A stretch of 6,421 nucleotides of DNA from positions 6,539 through 12,959 of the forward strand of contig DOMY01000263.1 of assembly GCA_003509785.1 (NCBI GenBank), written 5' to 3'. Shown here piece by piece: positions 5,110 through 6,421 of the stretch. Both the position numbers and the translations under genes were made by a program. The stretch's first letter is position 1; each line of letters opens with the position of its first letter. Source of the DNA: Gemmobacter sp. (GTDB taxonomy: Bacteria; Pseudomonadota; Alphaproteobacteria; Rhodobacterales; Rhodobacteraceae). The notes under the pieces were generated by a model. It did no database searches and had not been told where the DNA came from. It saw only the letters and a list, made by a program, of their open reading frames with translations.

Positions 5110-5961
5110 GTGTCCCTCACCCTGTTCCGCATCCTCGCCCTGATCGCCCTGCCGCTTCTGGCAGCCTGCGCCCCGCAGCCGCCTGTCGCAGTGGCCCCCG
5201 AAGTTGTCCCCGGCTATGAAGCTGTCGAAGATGGCGGGTTCCTGATCCCCGCCGTGCATCCCAAGCAATTCATCGGCTCGCCCCCGCGGGCCGAAGTTGC
5301 CTATAACGGCGGTGAAAATCCCGGCACCATCGTCGTCGATCCCTTCGCGCGCAAATTGTATCTCGTGATGGAAAATGGCCGCGCCATGCGCTATTCCATC
5401 GCGGTGGGCCGCGTCGGCCTGGGCTTCCGGGGCAGCGCTGTCATCAGCCGCAAGGAAAAATGGCCGTCCTGGACGCCGACGGCGAACATGATCCGCACCA
5501 TGCCGGAATTCTATGCCGAATATGCAGGCGGTCTTCCGGGCGGGCTTGAAAACCCGCTGGGTTCGCGGGCGCTGTATCTTTATCGCGGCGGGCGGGATAC
5601 CTATTTCCGCATCCATGGCACCATCGACAACCGCTCCATCGGGCGCGCCACTTCGGCCGGCTGCATCCGCCTGTTCAACCAGGATATCATCGACCTGTTC
5701 GAACGCGTGCCGAATGGCACCGTGGTCAAGGCCCGCACGCAGGAAGAATCCGAGCGGCTGGAGGGCAAGTTCATGGAAGATGAATGGGGTCTGCTGATCC
5801 CCTATGATGCCAGCCGGATTGAAGAAATCGCGGCCAAACGCGCGATCAACGAACAGAAGCTGCAAGAACAGATCGCCCGCGAAGCGGCGGCCGCTTCGGC
5901 CCAGATCAACGCGCAAGGCGCAGGCACGCTGCCGATTGGTGCCCTGCCTCCGCAAGGCTGA
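5110..5961 (+). CDS. L,D-transpeptidase (YkuD fold), Sec-type lipoprotein with C-terminal tail
   Basis: This is a second predicted periplasmic peptidoglycan L,D-transpeptidase, 283 residues from the GTG start. The N-terminus has Arg7, a hydrophobic core and a lipobox LAAC (Cys20), followed by a Pro/Val linker. The YkuD domain spans about 71-210. Catalytic candidates are His169 (RIHG) and Cys185 in ATSAGCIRLFNQD, the same 16-residue separation as in the paralogue at 1510-2202. Shared landmarks are PGTIxVDP, PGGxxNPLGxRALYL and RIHG. Unlike the paralogue it has no twin-arginine motif and carries an extra tail (about 211-283) rich in Glu, Ala and Gln, probably a helix or coiled coil (about 236-268), ending in a Gly/Pro-rich stretch. 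GTG 5110 is preferred because a purine-rich AAGAGA lies 9 bases upstream and the lipoprotein signal then begins the protein. An in-frame TTG at 5053 would add 19 basic residues and overlaps the candidate -35 box. It is insulated upstream by the 5001 terminator. Confidence 0.88.
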   Translation: MSLTLFRILALIALPLLAACAPQPPVAVAPEVVPGYEAVEDGGFLIPAVHPKQFIGSPPRAEVAYNGGENPGTIVVDPFARKLYLVMENGRAMRYSIAVGRVGLGFRGSAVISRKEKWPSWTPTANMIRTMPEFYAEYAGGLPGGLENPLGSRALYLYRGGRDTYFRIHGTIDNRSIGRATSAGCIRLFNQDIIDLFERVPNGTVVKARTQEESERLEGKFMEDEWGLLIPYDASRIEEIAAKRAINEQKLQEQIAREAAAASAQINAQGAGTLPIGALPPQG

Positions 5962-5986
5962 TCGCATCCCGATGCACGGATGGTGA

Positions 5987-6010
5987 AAGGGCGGCCCCGG
6001 GGCCGCCCTT
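5987..6010. terminator. Perfect 24-bp palindrome, shared terminator of convergent genes
   Basis: Bases 5987-5998 (AAGGGCGGCCCC) are followed immediately by their exact reverse complement (5999-6010). RNA from either strand can fold a stem of about 10 bp with a CCGG tetraloop. The A-rich start gives a short U-run on both strands: CTTCT on + and CTTTC on -. It lies between the stops of the transpeptidase (5961) and the cupin gene (6016), so it most likely terminates both. Confidence 0.75.
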
Positions 6011-6015
6011 CTGCA

Positions 6016-6363
6016 TTACACCTCGACGATGACGTAATCCTTCAGCGTGGTTTCCACCACCTCCCAGGTGCCGACAAAGCCTGCTCGGATGATCCAGCTG
6101 TCGCCCGCTTTCAGCGTGGTGGCATTGCCGTCCAGATCGGTCAGGATCGAAACGCCTTCGTGGATATGGATATATTCCCACTCCCCGTCATAGCTGACCT
6201 TCCACTTGCCCGGCGTCGCCTGCCACATGCCGCTGTACAGGCCATCCGCCTCTTCGATGCTCCAGGTCGTATGCACCGGATCACCGGAGATCACCTTTTC
6301 CGGGTCGGGCCGCTCTTCCACCGGAGTGACGGCGCTGCGGTCGATGCGTTGCAGAAGCTGCAT
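6016..6363 (-). CDS. Cupin domain protein of the DUF861/cupin_3 type
   Basis: This is a small cytoplasmic single-domain cupin of 115 residues with no signal peptide. Family-typical landmarks run in order: GMWQATPGKWKVSY (45-58), GEWEYIHIHEG (60-70), LKAGDSW (84-90), GFVGTWEV (95-102) and LKDYVIV (107-113). Glu63, six residues and Gly70 fit the E-X6-G half of cupin motif 1. The upstream metal-binding His-X-His position appears to be filled by Val56 to Tyr58, as in the non-metal DUF861 branch, while His66 and His68 lie further on. Members of this family have mixed or unknown roles, often beside amine or amino-acid catabolism genes, so I assign no reaction. The start at 6363 is set by AAGGA 6 bases upstream. 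A longer in-frame ATG at 6393 has no better signal. Upstream sequence to the window edge has no minus-strand stop codon, so the gene before it is not visible. Confidence 0.85.
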   Translation of the reverse strand: MQLLQRIDRSAVTPVEERPDPEKVISGDPVHTTWSIEEADGLYSGMWQATPGKWKVSYDGEWEYIHIHEGVSILTDLDGNATTLKAGDSWIIRAGFVGTWEVVETTLKDYVIVEV

Positions 6364-6369
6364 GGTCTG

Positions 6370-6374
6370 TCCTT
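6370..6374 (-). promoter_or_regulatory. Ribosome binding site that fixes the cupin start
   Basis: AAGGA on the minus strand is 6 bases from the ATG at 6363. The alternative ATG at 6393 would place this site inside the coding region and add 10 residues (MRATQTQGQT) not expected for the family. Confidence 0.65.
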
Positions 6375-6421
6375 GTGTTTGCGTGGCGCGCATATTGGCG
6401 CTGTGCCATGTGCCCCGGTCT

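Noticed and set aside
5029..5967. A 312-codon minus-strand frame opposite the second transpeptidase
   Set aside because: It is an antisense shadow. The + strand has a lipobox and the YkuD His/Cys motif.
6403..6408. TGGCAC on the minus strand upstream of the cupin gene, resembling a sigma-54 -24 element
   Set aside because: No GC-type -12 element (TTGCA-like) occurs at the required distance. The following bases are CAAT at that position.

Overview
The window reads as chromosomal DNA of a high-GC alphaproteobacterium, most likely a Rhodobacteraceae-type organism (Paracoccus/Rhodobacter relatives). The basis is the strong G/C preference at third codon positions, the style of the periplasmic lipoproteins and short, GC-rich intergenic gaps. 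This placement is an impression from sequence style, not a database result. I see no insertion sequence, tRNA, rRNA, CRISPR array or attachment site.

Layout from left to right. Positions 1-245 hold a probable terminator of a gene lying outside the window, then the leader of a creatinase gene (246-1451, +) whose active-site residues are all visible. This gene converges on a Tat-type lipoprotein L,D-transpeptidase (1510-2202, -), and the 58-bp gap between them holds a 15-bp perfect hairpin. Upstream of that transpeptidase, on the same strand, lies a small secreted protein of unknown function (2277-2636, -). These two probably form one transcription unit. A 169-bp divergent intergenic region (2637-2805) with two pairs of direct repeats separates them from a large secreted beta-propeller/phytase-like protein (2806-4968, +). 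That gene ends in a clear intrinsic terminator (5001-5030). A second lipoprotein L,D-transpeptidase follows (5110-5961, +) with its own candidate promoter. It converges on a small cupin gene (6016-6363, -), and a perfect 24-bp palindrome between them probably ends both transcripts.

How the genes fit together. Four of the six genes encode exported proteins: two YkuD-fold L,D-transpeptidases, the small secreted protein and the phytase-like protein. The middle of the window is therefore an envelope-oriented block. The two transpeptidases are clear homologues of each other but differ in export signal and C-terminus. The creatinase (creatine to sarcosine plus urea) and the cupin protein are cytoplasmic and sit at the two edges, and nothing shows that they work with the envelope genes. 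I do not see a convincing new multi-gene system. The most useful leads are the repeat-rich divergent regulatory region with PHO-box-like spacing, the paired transpeptidases with different export routes, the two-part architecture of the phytase-like protein, and the uncharacterised small secreted protein.
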